Assembly (NCBI GenBank): GCA_016217675.1
Contig: JACRHC010000038.1
Span: forward strand, 1-64,000
Origin: Nitrospirota bacterium
GTDB lineage: Bacteria; Nitrospirota; Thermodesulfovibrionia; Thermodesulfovibrionales; UBA6898
Length of the DNA stretch: 64,000 nt
Reading direction: 5' to 3'
Part shown: piece by piece, positions 34,061 to 42,713 of the stretch
How positions within the stretch are numbered: position 1 is the stretch's first letter
Layout: every line of letters begins with the position of its first letter
The notes under the pieces: model-generated
What the model was told of the DNA's origin: nothing
Database searches by the model: none
The model's input: the letters and a program-made list of their open reading frames with translations, nothing else
Translations under genes and position numbers: made by a program

Positions 34061-34147
34061 GCCGGTGTGGTGGAACTGGCAGACGCGCCGGACTCAAAAT
34101 CCGGTGAGGGCAACCTCGTGGGAGTTCGATTCTCCCCACCGGCACCA
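34061..34147 (+). tRNA. tRNA-Leu, anticodon CAA
   Basis: 87 nt including an encoded CCA end. Acceptor stem GCCGGTG (34061-34067) pairs with CACCGGC (34137-34143), followed by A and CCA. The anticodon stem CCGGA/TCCGG holds the loop CTCAAAA with anticodon CAA (34095-34097), which reads UUG. The long variable arm (GAGG-GCAA-CCTC) is the class II feature of leucine tRNAs. The T arm has GTTCGAT. No integrase gene or direct repeat of the 3' end is seen nearby. Confidence 0.97.
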
Positions 34148-34323
34148 TATCTTTCAATGGTTTATCTGAAGCTGCAGCGCCCATTATCGTCTTCAAATCC
34201 CTTTCATCCCGGAAGTTGAGAAAAAGATTGTCTAAAGAAATAGTCTATGCTATGTTGGGATTACCTTTATGCCAGAATTTATCCCGCGGTGGACATAAGA
34301 TATTGCCAAATGGGGGGTAACAA

Positions 34324-37300
34324 ATGAAGACACTGCGTTTTGTCAGCCTGTGGTTCCTCAGTATTCTCATTTCCTGTCATATTGCTGCAGCAGCACCTGT
34401 TCCCAGACCGGATCTGCCCAAAGATGCTGAAATCGTATCTGTGAGGGGCGAAGGCCAGATGAAGTTTGTGAAAGAGCAGGATTGGCGCCTGGCTCTCCAG
34501 AGTCAAGCCCTGACTGCAGGAGACACGCTTAAGACCGGTGCTCTTGGCAAGCTTGATATCCTCTTTATCGACGGCTCACAGATAAAGATCCACCATAAGA
34601 CAGTCCTGATGATCAAGGAGACCCGAAAAGCTGACGCCAAGAGGGGAGCGATCCTTGGACTGGAAGTGGGCGAAGTCTGGAGCAGAACAAAATCGGCTCC
34701 TGAAGCACTGAGAATCGAGACTCCCTCAGCTACTGCTGCCATACGCGGCACGGACTGGGACCTTCTTGTCGATGATAAGGGTGCCTGCTACCTTACTGTT
34801 CTGAAAGGGACTGTTGAACTTTTCAATCCTCAGGGGACCGTGACCATAGGCGCTGGTGAGCAGGCCATGGCAGAGGTTGGCAAGCCTCCGGTCAAGATGT
34901 TCCTGGTCAGGCCAAAGGACCGGGTCCAGTGGATCATCTCCTACCCGATAGACATTGCTGATGCAGTCTCATTCCAGACGCACAGAAGACCTGACGCAGT
35001 TGGGGCAATTCCTGGCGCACGTGAAAAGGCAACGACATCAGATGCAAAGCTTATCCTCGCTGAACTTCTCTATGATGTCAAAGAGCGTGAAGAAAGCATC
35101 GAGGTAGTAAATGACGTGCTTGCCTCCGAGCCCAGAAACAGCCGTGGCCAGGTGCTAAAAGGATATCTGCTCCTTGGCAGGGGCGAAACCGGCCCTGCTG
35201 AAGCGAGTTTCAGAAAAGCCCTGGAAAACAGTCCGCAGAGGGATATGGTACTCGGGAACCTCGGCCTGTCCGGCGTATACCTGCAGATAGGCGAGATCGG
35301 TAAAGCCGAAAAAATCATCGAAAGCCTGGATACAAAAGACGCTTTGCCGGAGGTCGGAGTTGTCCTTGCTCAGTTCCGCGCTTTTCAGGGGAATTTCTCC
35401 GGGGCCATACGGGTATGCGCAAATTATGCGGAACGGTTTTCCCAGGACGAACGCTTCCCTGTAATGATGGCCGATTTCCTGACAACGCTGGATGAACCTG
35501 AAAAGGCAGAGGCATCAACAAAGGCAGCTTTTGCGATCAATGCGAACTCATCAATGGCCTGGACAATTGCAGGAAGGCAGCAGTATCTCAAGGGCAGCAG
35601 CGAAGAGGCTGAGAAGTCCTTTCGCAGGGCGGTAGAAGGCGACCCGGCAAACACCCTTGCAATGAGTGAACTTGGAAAGCTCTTGATGGAAAAAGGACAC
35701 TTTGCTGAGTCTGAAGAGAAGCTTTCTTCAGCTATTAAAAAAGACCCTGGTGACTCCTCCCACTGGTCAAGGCGCGGCATGCTGATGAACTGGATCGAAA
35801 AACTGCCCTCAGCCCGTGCAGATCTGGGCAGGGCGACTGAACTTAATGTGAGTGATTACCAATCATTCAACGGTCTTGGGCTCATTGCACTGAAGGAGGG
35901 GAGGACAAAAGAGGCTGTCGAGTATTTCCGCAAGGCCGGTATTATGGAGCCTAATTTCGCAGAGCCGCATATCTTTCTGGCAATCGCGTACTATCAGCTT
36001 GAAGAGATAGACCGGGCTGTCGAAGAGCTGAAGGTGGCTGAACTGCTCGACCCGAAAGACCCTGTTCCGCATATCATCACCTATATCATTTATCAGGATA
36101 CATACCGGCCTTTTGATGCAGTCGTTGAGGCCACGAAGGCCCTTGAGCTGCTGCCGAATCTCAAGAGCGTGAACCCGGCTCAGGATACCAAGAGGGGCCT
36201 CTCGAACCTTGGCTCTGCTCTGCTTGGCCTGGGTATGGACGAATGGGCCTCGAGTTATGCTGAGGAATCGTTCGATATTTTTGATTCTGCAGCCTACAGG
36301 TTTGTTGCAAACCGTTTTGCCGACAACCGGTCGATCTATTTAAGCGCTTATGTGCAGAGCTTCCTGCTGAACCCCATGTCCATCGGATTCCAGACGCGTT
36401 ATCAGAATATCGTTCTCAAGCCGCAACACAATTTTCTTGTCCTGACCAAACTTGGATTCGAGGGGGGACATGCCGCGCGGAGCCTTTCCCTTATACAGGA
36501 CGGCTACTTCAGAAAGCCCTTTGAAATAGACTATCTGCTTGAGCTTGATACCTATAAGAACGACGGCTATAGGGGAAACGGGCAGTCAAGGGGGTATTCC
36601 CTCACCTATGCCTTCGGTGCCAGACCGGACTATCAAAACGGTTTCTTCCTTTTTGGCGCGGTAACTGCGGATAAGGTTGGAGAACCCGGTCCGATCACGC
36701 AGCCTGACAACGATGACTATACCAGAAAGTCCTTCAACGAGATTACCGCCGGTTACAACAGAAGGTTCGGGCCGAAGAAGAATCTGCTCCTTACTCTCCA
36801 GCACGCAGAAACAAAGAGAGATTATTACAACCCCGACCCCCTTGGCGATGCAGGCCTTCATCCGCTCATAGCAGCTTTTGCAAAAGATCTCGGCTATGAA
36901 GGAGCAAGCCATATATTTACCGACGGTGTATCCCTCTATAACGACCCTGCGGATATACTTGGCAATCCGCCATTCTCCTTTTTCCCGATCATGACCGGTG
37001 TGCCGTCCTCGCTTGATACAAAATCCTTGTCCAGAAGCACGACCTCCCTTGAATCGACTTCCATGCAACTCAAATACATGACAGAGATCAATGCTGACCA
37101 TCAGGTATCCTTTGGTCTGGAAAGCCTGCATCACAGTCTTAAAATATCAGATGTTGATACCATGGATCCGATCGGCAGCATTCCCTATGGTGATGTGACC
37201 TGGATAGTCCCCGGAGGCGTCCCCTCTTTAGCGCCGAACAATGTCACGGTCTATAATCCTGGCAGATTCAGGTCAGACCCAATCAATCAGAACGGCAGTT

Positions 37301-38160
37301 CAATCATCACGTACCTTGATGATCGGTGGCGGATGCTTGACAATGTCCTTGTGGAGGCAGGTCTCTTTCTCGAAAACTACCAGGACCAGGATAACGGGTA
37401 CCACAGTCTGAATCCGAGGGCCGGTATTTCGTGGAAGTTCAATAAGAACCATATCCTGAGAGCTGCCTTTCAGAGGCGACTTATCCCTCTTGACCCTACC
37501 ATGGCACCCTTTACCACTGCGGGGCTCGGTTTTGAGTACCCAAGGGGGGAGGCTTTTCCCGGAGATGTTGTGACTGATTACCAGGCAAGCATGGAATCCA
37601 AGTGGACTGACAGGATCTATACAGAATGCAGGGCCGAAAGGAGACTGCTGCGCTCGCAGGATATACGGTTCCATTTCTCAGACCTCGATCTGCTCACAAC
37701 GGGCGTCGAAAACAGGGCAGGTATCCTGTTGCTTGCGGTCAATGCGATCCTCACAGACCATGTCGGCATCTTTGCCAGGTACAGGAATATGGAGAATAAG
37801 AATACAGACGGAGCCGTAGTCTACATGCCTTTTGCCATTAAGGCTAAATCGCTGAAGGGCAAGGAGGCCATGAATGAGCCGCATCATATGCTGTCTGCCG
37901 GAATTGTCTGGGTTTCACCAAGATATATGAAGGCAGCTCTGACAGCAAAGTACCTGTCAGCCCAGTATGCTGACCAGGACAATCTGTATAAAATGCCTTC
38001 CTACTGGTCAGTGGATATGAATGTCACCTGGGAGCTTTTCAGAAAGCATCTGCAGATATCTCTTAATGCAAGGAATATTTTCGACTCCTATATCGAGACG
38101 AGTGCAAAAATGCCCGGTCCGGGCAGATCATTTTTCATTACTCTGGAATATCGCTTTTAA
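34324..38160 (+). CDS. FecR-domain / TPR / outer-membrane beta-barrel fusion protein
   Basis: 1278 residues. After a signal peptide ('LWFLSILISCHIAAAA') comes a FecR domain (about 40-190) with 'DTLKTGALGKLDILFIDGSQ' and 'IETPSATAAIRGTDWDLLVD'. Around ten TPR repeats follow (about 235-640; e.g. 'PANTLAMSELGKLLMEKGHF'). The last ~600 residues look like a porin/TonB-receptor barrel: alternating beta strands, Tyr-rich stretches, and the end 'GRSFFITLEYRF' with terminal Phe. No plug domain or TonB box is seen. The protein would sit in the outer membrane with a periplasmic FecR-TPR part. The stop lies 3 bp before the CHASE2 cyclase gene, implying joint function. Confidence 0.8.
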   Translation: MKTLRFVSLWFLSILISCHIAAAAPVPRPDLPKDAEIVSVRGEGQMKFVKEQDWRLALQSQALTAGDTLKTGALGKLDILFIDGSQIKIHHKTVLMIKETRKADAKRGAILGLEVGEVWSRTKSAPEALRIETPSATAAIRGTDWDLLVDDKGACYLTVLKGTVELFNPQGTVTIGAGEQAMAEVGKPPVKMFLVRPKDRVQWIISYPIDIADAVSFQTHRRPDAVGAIPGAREKATTSDAKLILAELLYDVKEREESIEVVNDVLASEPRNSRGQVLKGYLLLGRGETGPAEASFRKALENSPQRDMVLGNLGLSGVYLQIGEIGKAEKIIESLDTKDALPEVGVVLAQFRAFQGNFSGAIRVCANYAERFSQDERFPVMMADFLTTLDEPEKAEASTKAAFAINANSSMAWTIAGRQQYLKGSSEEAEKSFRRAVEGDPANTLAMSELGKLLMEKGHFAESEEKLSSAIKKDPGDSSHWSRRGMLMNWIEKLPSARADLGRATELNVSDYQSFNGLGLIALKEGRTKEAVEYFRKAGIMEPNFAEPHIFLAIAYYQLEEIDRAVEELKVAELLDPKDPVPHIITYIIYQDTYRPFDAVVEATKALELLPNLKSVNPAQDTKRGLSNLGSALLGLGMDEWASSYAEESFDIFDSAAYRFVANRFADNRSIYLSAYVQSFLLNPMSIGFQTRYQNIVLKPQHNFLVLTKLGFEGGHAARSLSLIQDGYFRKPFEIDYLLELDTYKNDGYRGNGQSRGYSLTYAFGARPDYQNGFFLFGAVTADKVGEPGPITQPDNDDYTRKSFNEITAGYNRRFGPKKNLLLTLQHAETKRDYYNPDPLGDAGLHPLIAAFAKDLGYEGASHIFTDGVSLYNDPADILGNPPFSFFPIMTGVPSSLDTKSLSRSTTSLESTSMQLKYMTEINADHQVSFGLESLHHSLKISDVDTMDPIGSIPYGDVTWIVPGGVPSLAPNNVTVYNPGRFRSDPINQNGSSIITYLDDRWRMLDNVLVEAGLFLENYQDQDNGYHSLNPRAGISWKFNKNHILRAAFQRRLIPLDPTMAPFTTAGLGFEYPRGEAFPGDVVTDYQASMESKWTDRIYTECRAERRLLRSQDIRFHFSDLDLLTTGVENRAGILLLAVNAILTDHVGIFARYRNMENKNTDGAVVYMPFAIKAKSLKGKEAMNEPHHMLSAGIVWVSPRYMKAALTAKYLSAQYADQDNLYKMPSYWSVDMNVTWELFRKHLQISLNARNIFDSYIETSAKMPGPGRSFFITLEYRF

Positions 38161-38163
38161 CCA

Positions 38164-39927
38164 TTGAACACTGTCAGACGGCATCTTCTTATGGCCTTAG
38201 CCGGAGGAGTTCTAACAATCTTCCTCGGCCTGTCACCCATGGGTGAACTGACAGAGCTGAAGGGCTATGACCTCCTGCATTTTTTTCTGAGGCCTGAGGA
38301 GCCGCCCAAAGAGCTTATCATTGTGGCTATTGATGAGCCGTCTTTCGCAGAGATGGGACTCCAGTGGCCGTGGCCGCGGAGTATCCATGCAAGGCTTGTT
38401 GACAGACTCGCTGCTGAAGGCGCGTCTGTCATCGGCTTTGACATAATCTTCTCTGAGCCGTCATCTCCGTATGAAGACCGCATTTTTGCTGAAGCGCTCA
38501 GGAAATCTGATAGGGTAATCCTTGCATCAGACATAACCTCTGCCGAACGGGGCGCGTACCTGCAGGAGATGGTGGTTGAACCGATACCTCTTTTCCTCCG
38601 CTATGCAACAGCTGGCATCGCAACAGTTCCGCTGGACCGTGACTATGTTGTCCGGAGGCTCTATCCGGACGTCCCGGGGGAACGCCGGTTTGCCGAGGCG
38701 ATAGCTGAGCGTTATGCGCAGAGGCAGATCGTACTGCCGCCGGCCGATGCAATGATTTCATATCGAATTCCTCCGGGAAGGGCAGGGATAATATCTTTTT
38801 ATCAGGCGCTGGAGCCTGACCGTTTTCTTCCGAGGGGATTCTTCAAACAGAAGATCGTGATGGTGGGGAAATGTCTGAAATCTGCTACTGAAAAGACCTC
38901 GGATTATTATGCAACGCCCTTTATTGCACAAAGGGGATTTGGCCTGATGAGCGGCGTAGAGATTCAGGCGAATATGGTCCTGAATTTCCTTCAGGACGAT
39001 TTCGTGCAGGGCATCAATCTAAGGTGGAAGATTGCACTCACCTTCCTGATAGCGCTATGCGGCAGTTTTGTCCAGGTACAATGGAAGCCTCTCCGCAGTG
39101 CATGCCTTGCCGTGGGAGGCGTCCTTCTCAGTGTTGCAGTTTCTTCTGTTGTCTTCAACAGGTTCCGCATCTGGCTGCCTGCAATATCGTTATCATCCCT
39201 CTTCATGTTTCCCTACGCTGTTTTCGGTGTACATGCCTTTGTCAGCAGCGAGCGAAAGAGACGGGAACTCAGGCGCCTCTTTGCGCAGTATCTGTCTCCT
39301 TCCATACTGAAGAACATACTTGAACATCCCGAAAGTGTGAAGCTCGGGGGCGTCAAGGTAGAGGCTACTGTTCTTTTCTCTGACATAGCCGGCTTCACAA
39401 CAATGTCAGAAAAAATGCAGCCTGAAGAGATATCCCATCTGCTCAATATCTATCTGACCGAAATGACGAAGATCATCTTTGAGCAGCAGGGGACTGTCGA
39501 TAAGTTTATCGGGGATGCAATCATGGCATTCTGGGGAGCCCCTCTTCCGGATGATGATCATGCGTTGCATGCATGTCAGGCTGCGCTTGAGATGCAGCAA
39601 CGTCTCAGGGAGCTGCGCAGGAATATGGTCTTACAGGGCTACCCGGAACTGTTCGTCAGAATAGGTATCAGTACCGGCATGGTAATCGCCGGCAATATGG
39701 GCTCTGATCAGCTTTTCGATTATACAGTCCTCGGCGATACGGTTAATGTTGCTTCCCGGCTTGAGGGGACGAACAAGGAATTCGGCACATCGATCATCAT
39801 AAGTGGCCCGGTCTTTGAGAAGGTCAAAGACCGGCTCAGCGTGCGTTATCTCGCAACGGTGAAGGTCAGGGGCAAGACAGAGGCTGTGAGAATATACGAA
39901 TTGCCGGATAATAATCCGGAGGACTAA
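38164..39927 (+). CDS. CHASE2-domain class III nucleotide cyclase
   Basis: 587 residues starting with TTG just after the upstream stop. An N-terminal helix leads to an extracytoplasmic CHASE2 sensor (about 30-270; 'IIVAIDEPSFAEMGLQWPWP' and 'VIGFDIIFSEPSSPYEDRIF'). Three helices follow, then the class III cyclase domain: 'VLFSDIAGFTTMSEKMQPEE' (first metal Asp), 'VDKFIGDAIMAFWGAP' (second metal Asp) and 'DYTVLGDTVNVASRLEG' (substrate and transition-state residues). The Lys in VDKFIGD and Asp in DYTVLGD point to ATP, so cAMP is the likely product. Its periplasmic sensor could read the FecR-TPR part of the barrel protein. Confidence 0.92.
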   Translation: MNTVRRHLLMALAGGVLTIFLGLSPMGELTELKGYDLLHFFLRPEEPPKELIIVAIDEPSFAEMGLQWPWPRSIHARLVDRLAAEGASVIGFDIIFSEPSSPYEDRIFAEALRKSDRVILASDITSAERGAYLQEMVVEPIPLFLRYATAGIATVPLDRDYVVRRLYPDVPGERRFAEAIAERYAQRQIVLPPADAMISYRIPPGRAGIISFYQALEPDRFLPRGFFKQKIVMVGKCLKSATEKTSDYYATPFIAQRGFGLMSGVEIQANMVLNFLQDDFVQGINLRWKIALTFLIALCGSFVQVQWKPLRSACLAVGGVLLSVAVSSVVFNRFRIWLPAISLSSLFMFPYAVFGVHAFVSSERKRRELRRLFAQYLSPSILKNILEHPESVKLGGVKVEATVLFSDIAGFTTMSEKMQPEEISHLLNIYLTEMTKIIFEQQGTVDKFIGDAIMAFWGAPLPDDDHALHACQAALEMQQRLRELRRNMVLQGYPELFVRIGISTGMVIAGNMGSDQLFDYTVLGDTVNVASRLEGTNKEFGTSIIISGPVFEKVKDRLSVRYLATVKVRGKTEAVRIYELPDNNPED

Positions 39928-39981
39928 TATGCAAGACCCTTCTTTTCAGCCCCCCTGCTTTCCGGGAGAGGGGCACTTGTC

Positions 39982-41403
39982 CTATCTGATAATATCCGCG
40001 GTAAAAATGAAGAGCTTCGAGGTTTTCCAGGCATCTCTGTGAAGCCCCGCCTTGAGCGAGACGTTTTCGAGGAAGGCACGTGTATTCCAGTTCTGCTCCA
40101 CTGCGACCTGGGGCAGGAGTATCCCCGAACTCTGGCCATTAGTGACATAAAGGCCATGCTTGCCTATTACGATATCCTCTGCATCCCTGAGCGGCTCAAG
40201 GGGCGAAAGAACAGTCACTTCGACCTCTATGTCAGCGAGCTCTTTATCGGTCATCGGAGGGAACCTCGGGTCCCTTGACGAAGCGGATACCGCATTCGTG
40301 ATCACTGACCGGTAGAGCGGCATGATCGGCAGAATATTGCCGATACAGCCCCTTAACTGACCAACCCTGTTTATTGTTACAAAGGTTGCGCCGTTAGCCC
40401 TGAGTCTCGGGTCCTCAGGTTTTATGTCAGGGATGATCGCGCTTTTTACATAACTCTGAATAGTCTGCCGGGCAAGGCCGAGGAGTTCCCTTCTCTCCTC
40501 AGCAGTGAGCTCCGTTTGATAAAGCCCCATGCTGGCATATCCCACAACCCTGCTTTTGTCTGCAGTAACATCGCCTGAATTGGCATATTTATAGAGCATG
40601 GCATCAGTGGCGCCAAGGTTCCTCGCAACAAGCATGGTGAGCAGCACGGGATAACCTCCGCACATCTCCCCATCTCCTGTCCTGAGAAGCTGCTCTGCGT
40701 CCTCAACGGACATCCGCCGGATAGCATCAATGATCTTCATATCTTTCTGCCCGGCGGTTTCGTAGTCGTGATAGTGAGAAAGGTCAGTGCTTGCGATAAT
40801 GATAGCCTTCGGATTTCCCCGCAGTATGGCAGTGAGTTTGTCGCTCAAATAGGTGAATGACTCCGGTGTAGGGCTGCCCATGAGGATTGGGACAATCCTG
40901 AAATCCTTCAGCGTTGCCTGGAGAAACGGTAACTGCACTTCAAGGGAATGTTCTTTCTCAAATGGTTCGGCAGAGAAGGTGACCTGGGCCTTCTCATCCA
41001 GAAGTGACTGTGCCATCTTTTCGTTGATCTTCACAAGGCCAAGCGGCGTTTTCATGCCTCCCCTGGCATAGACCGATGCCCCTTGATACGTTTTATGATG
41101 GCTTGCGCCGATCAGTATGACCGTGTCTATGTCGCGCTCTTTCAGATGGCGGTATGTAAAAGCAGCGATCTGGCCGGAATAGACGTACCCCGCGTGGGGC
41201 GAGATAAGGGCTATAAGTCTGCCATGCACTGTCTGATCTTCTGCATGGGCAAGGAGGTTGTCAACAGTCTCTTTGAGGGTCTTTTCATCGGCAGGATAGA
41301 ACGACCCGGCAACAGCAGGCTCTTTTACGCGTTCAGCGCATCCAAATACTGACAGCAAAAGGATAAGGCACAGACAATGATAGAAAATTCTCTTCTTATC
41401 CAT
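39982..41403 (-). CDS. amrB-amrA: MEMO-AMMECR1 fusion (AmmeMemoRadiSam proteins B and A) with lipoprotein-like leader
   Basis: 473 residues from ATG 41403. The leader 'IFYHCLCLILLLSVFGCAER' looks like a lipoprotein signal (Cys after VFG; Phe at -2 is atypical). The MEMO domain (about 30-290) has 'AVAGSFYPAD', 'SPHAGYVYSG', 'IGASHHKTY', 'STDLSHYHDY' and 'GDGEMCGGYPVLL', i.e. the His/His/Cys metal site of this dioxygenase-like fold. The AMMECR1 domain (about 300-470) has 'INRVGQLRGCIGNILPI' and 'RDPRFPPMTDKELADIEVEV'. In many genomes these are two separate cytosolic proteins; here they are fused and probably exported. The reaction of the system is not established. The start overlaps the end of the tiny ORF upstream. 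Confidence 0.9.
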   Translation of the reverse strand: MDKKRIFYHCLCLILLLSVFGCAERVKEPAVAGSFYPADEKTLKETVDNLLAHAEDQTVHGRLIALISPHAGYVYSGQIAAFTYRHLKERDIDTVILIGASHHKTYQGASVYARGGMKTPLGLVKINEKMAQSLLDEKAQVTFSAEPFEKEHSLEVQLPFLQATLKDFRIVPILMGSPTPESFTYLSDKLTAILRGNPKAIIIASTDLSHYHDYETAGQKDMKIIDAIRRMSVEDAEQLLRTGDGEMCGGYPVLLTMLVARNLGATDAMLYKYANSGDVTADKSRVVGYASMGLYQTELTAEERRELLGLARQTIQSYVKSAIIPDIKPEDPRLRANGATFVTINRVGQLRGCIGNILPIMPLYRSVITNAVSASSRDPRFPPMTDKELADIEVEVTVLSPLEPLRDAEDIVIGKHGLYVTNGQSSGILLPQVAVEQNWNTRAFLENVSLKAGLHRDAWKTSKLFIFTADIIR

Positions 41404-41551
41404 CTCTTCTTTTCCAGAACATGGCAGGTCTCTGTTTCCTCTCAATCCTGAGTCTTTTTGTAAGAAGCGAGATAATGCCTCCAAGTGCGAAGAAACCGAG
41501 AAATGCCCTTCTCGTAATGTTATTGCCAGACGCCTGCAACTGTGGTTCCAC
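41396..41551 (-). CDS. Tiny Tat-like membrane protein between amrS and the MEMO fusion
   Basis: 51 codons if started at GTG 41551 (TTG 41539 is possible). It overlaps the last codons of the radical SAM gene and ends inside the MEMO start (ATGGATAA). The peptide reads 'NNITRRAFLGFFALGGIISL' then 'LTKRLRIERKQRPAMFWKRR': a twin-arginine motif (TRRAFLG), one hydrophobic helix and a basic tail ending AMFWKR. Having both ends locked to neighbouring genes, plus a meaningful Tat motif, argues that it is real. There is no strong SD, so translation is likely coupled to amrS. Confidence 0.6.
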   Translation of the reverse strand: MEPQLQASGNNITRRAFLGFFALGGIISLLTKRLRIERKQRPAMFWKRRDG

Positions 41552-42494
41552 AGGTTTTACACCTCCCGTTGTTTAATCTATTCTGATTAACCATATAGCC
41601 TATCCTCTCGATAAGAAGTTTTCTGCATTGAGGACAATAGGTATTTTCTGCCTCACCTCGCACATTGCCGATATACGCATATTTGATCCCCGCCTCCAAA
41701 GCCGTGTTCCGGGCAAGCAGGACTGTCTCGGGCGGCGTGGGCGGCAGGTCTTTGAGCCGGTAATGAGGGAAGAACCTTGAAAAATGGATCGGCACCTCAG
41801 GCCCGAGATTTTTCACGATCCATCGGCACATCTCACGAATAGTCTTCATGTCATCGTTCAGCGTTGGGATGACAAGGTTTGTTATCTCGAGCCAGACGCC
41901 TTCCTGCTTCAAGGCCACCAATGAGTCGAGAACCGGTTTAAGCCTCCCTCCGCAGATCCTGCTGTAGAAATCCTCGGTGAATGCCTTCAGATCAATATCT
42001 GCGGCATCGAGGTATTTTGCAAGCAGTCTCAAGGGCTTCTCCTTGATATATCCGCAGGAATGCATGGTGTTTCTTATATTCATTTTTCTTGCGATTCGCG
42101 CTGTGTCAAACATATATTCGTAGAAGACAGTCGGCTCGGTATAGGTATAGGTGATGGACCTGCAGCCATAATAGGCTGCCTGCCTCACAACGTCTTCAGG
42201 AGGCAGGTCCTGATTCCGGGTTTCTTCCGGATTTGCCTGGGATATCTGCCAGTTCTGACAGAACTTGCATCCGAGCACGCATCCTGCTGTTGCGATCGAA
42301 AATGCTGTTGTTGCCGGCAGAAAATGAAAAAACGGTTTCTTTTCTATCGGGTCAACAGCGACTGCACAGGGTTTTCCATATACCAGGCTGAGGAGCACGC
42401 CGTCCTTGTTGATGCGGGTCCTGCAGCCTCCTATCTGATAATTGTCGAGCTGGCATTCAGTGGGACAAAGCTCACACAGTACTCTTTTGCTCAT
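41520..42494 (-). CDS. amrS: AmmeMemoRadiSam system radical SAM enzyme
   Basis: 324 residues. The radical SAM cluster site is 'CVLGCKFCQNWQISQ' (C-x3-C-x2-C), preceded by the family N-terminus 'CELCPTECQLDNYQIGGCRT'. 'YTYTEPTVFYEYMFDTARIA' and 'HFSRFFPHYRLKDLPPTPPE' are typical of AmrS. The C-terminus has a rubredoxin-like Cys set ('CPQC' and 'CKTCG'), giving extra metal sites. The substrate is unknown; the enzyme nearly always co-occurs with MEMO and AMMECR1 in prokaryotes, as here. It starts 18 bp after the small membrane protein gene. Confidence 0.93.
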   Translation of the reverse strand: MSKRVLCELCPTECQLDNYQIGGCRTRINKDGVLLSLVYGKPCAVAVDPIEKKPFFHFLPATTAFSIATAGCVLGCKFCQNWQISQANPEETRNQDLPPEDVVRQAAYYGCRSITYTYTEPTVFYEYMFDTARIARKMNIRNTMHSCGYIKEKPLRLLAKYLDAADIDLKAFTEDFYSRICGGRLKPVLDSLVALKQEGVWLEITNLVIPTLNDDMKTIREMCRWIVKNLGPEVPIHFSRFFPHYRLKDLPPTPPETVLLARNTALEAGIKYAYIGNVRGEAENTYCPQCRKLLIERIGYMVNQNRLNNGRCKTCGTTVAGVWQ

Positions 42495-42512
42495 ACTAAT
42501 ATTATAAAACTT

Positions 42513-42713
42513 CTATTCCTGTTCCCTCCAGTGCATACCCTTCTGCCCGCTCAGCCCCTTTTTCGAGATCGTTCTCTCATAATAGAGCCTTCTTGTGAGA
42601 TATCCCTCCAGGTCAGCCATGAAATATTCCTTCGCCACATTCTGCAGGATGACCAGGGCGGTCAATACGACTGCAAACAATATGACCAGCCTGAATTTCT
42701 TCTGTTCTGTCAT
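42513..42713 (-). CDS. Small single-span membrane protein in the AmmeMemoRadiSam operon
   Basis: 66 residues from ATG 42713, which overlaps the stop of the FMN/NosR-like gene (TAATG). One N-terminal helix ('LVILFAVVLTALVILQNVA') is followed by a charged tail with 'YLTRRLYYERTISKKGLSGQ' and the end 'KGMHWREQE'. The tail ending resembles that of the tiny Tat-like ORF (AMFWKRRD). I do not know the family. The tight overlap suggests a subunit or anchor of the FMN/NosR-like protein. Confidence 0.75.
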   Translation of the reverse strand: MTEQKKFRLVILFAVVLTALVILQNVAKEYFMADLEGYLTRRLYYERTISKKGLSGQKGMHWREQE

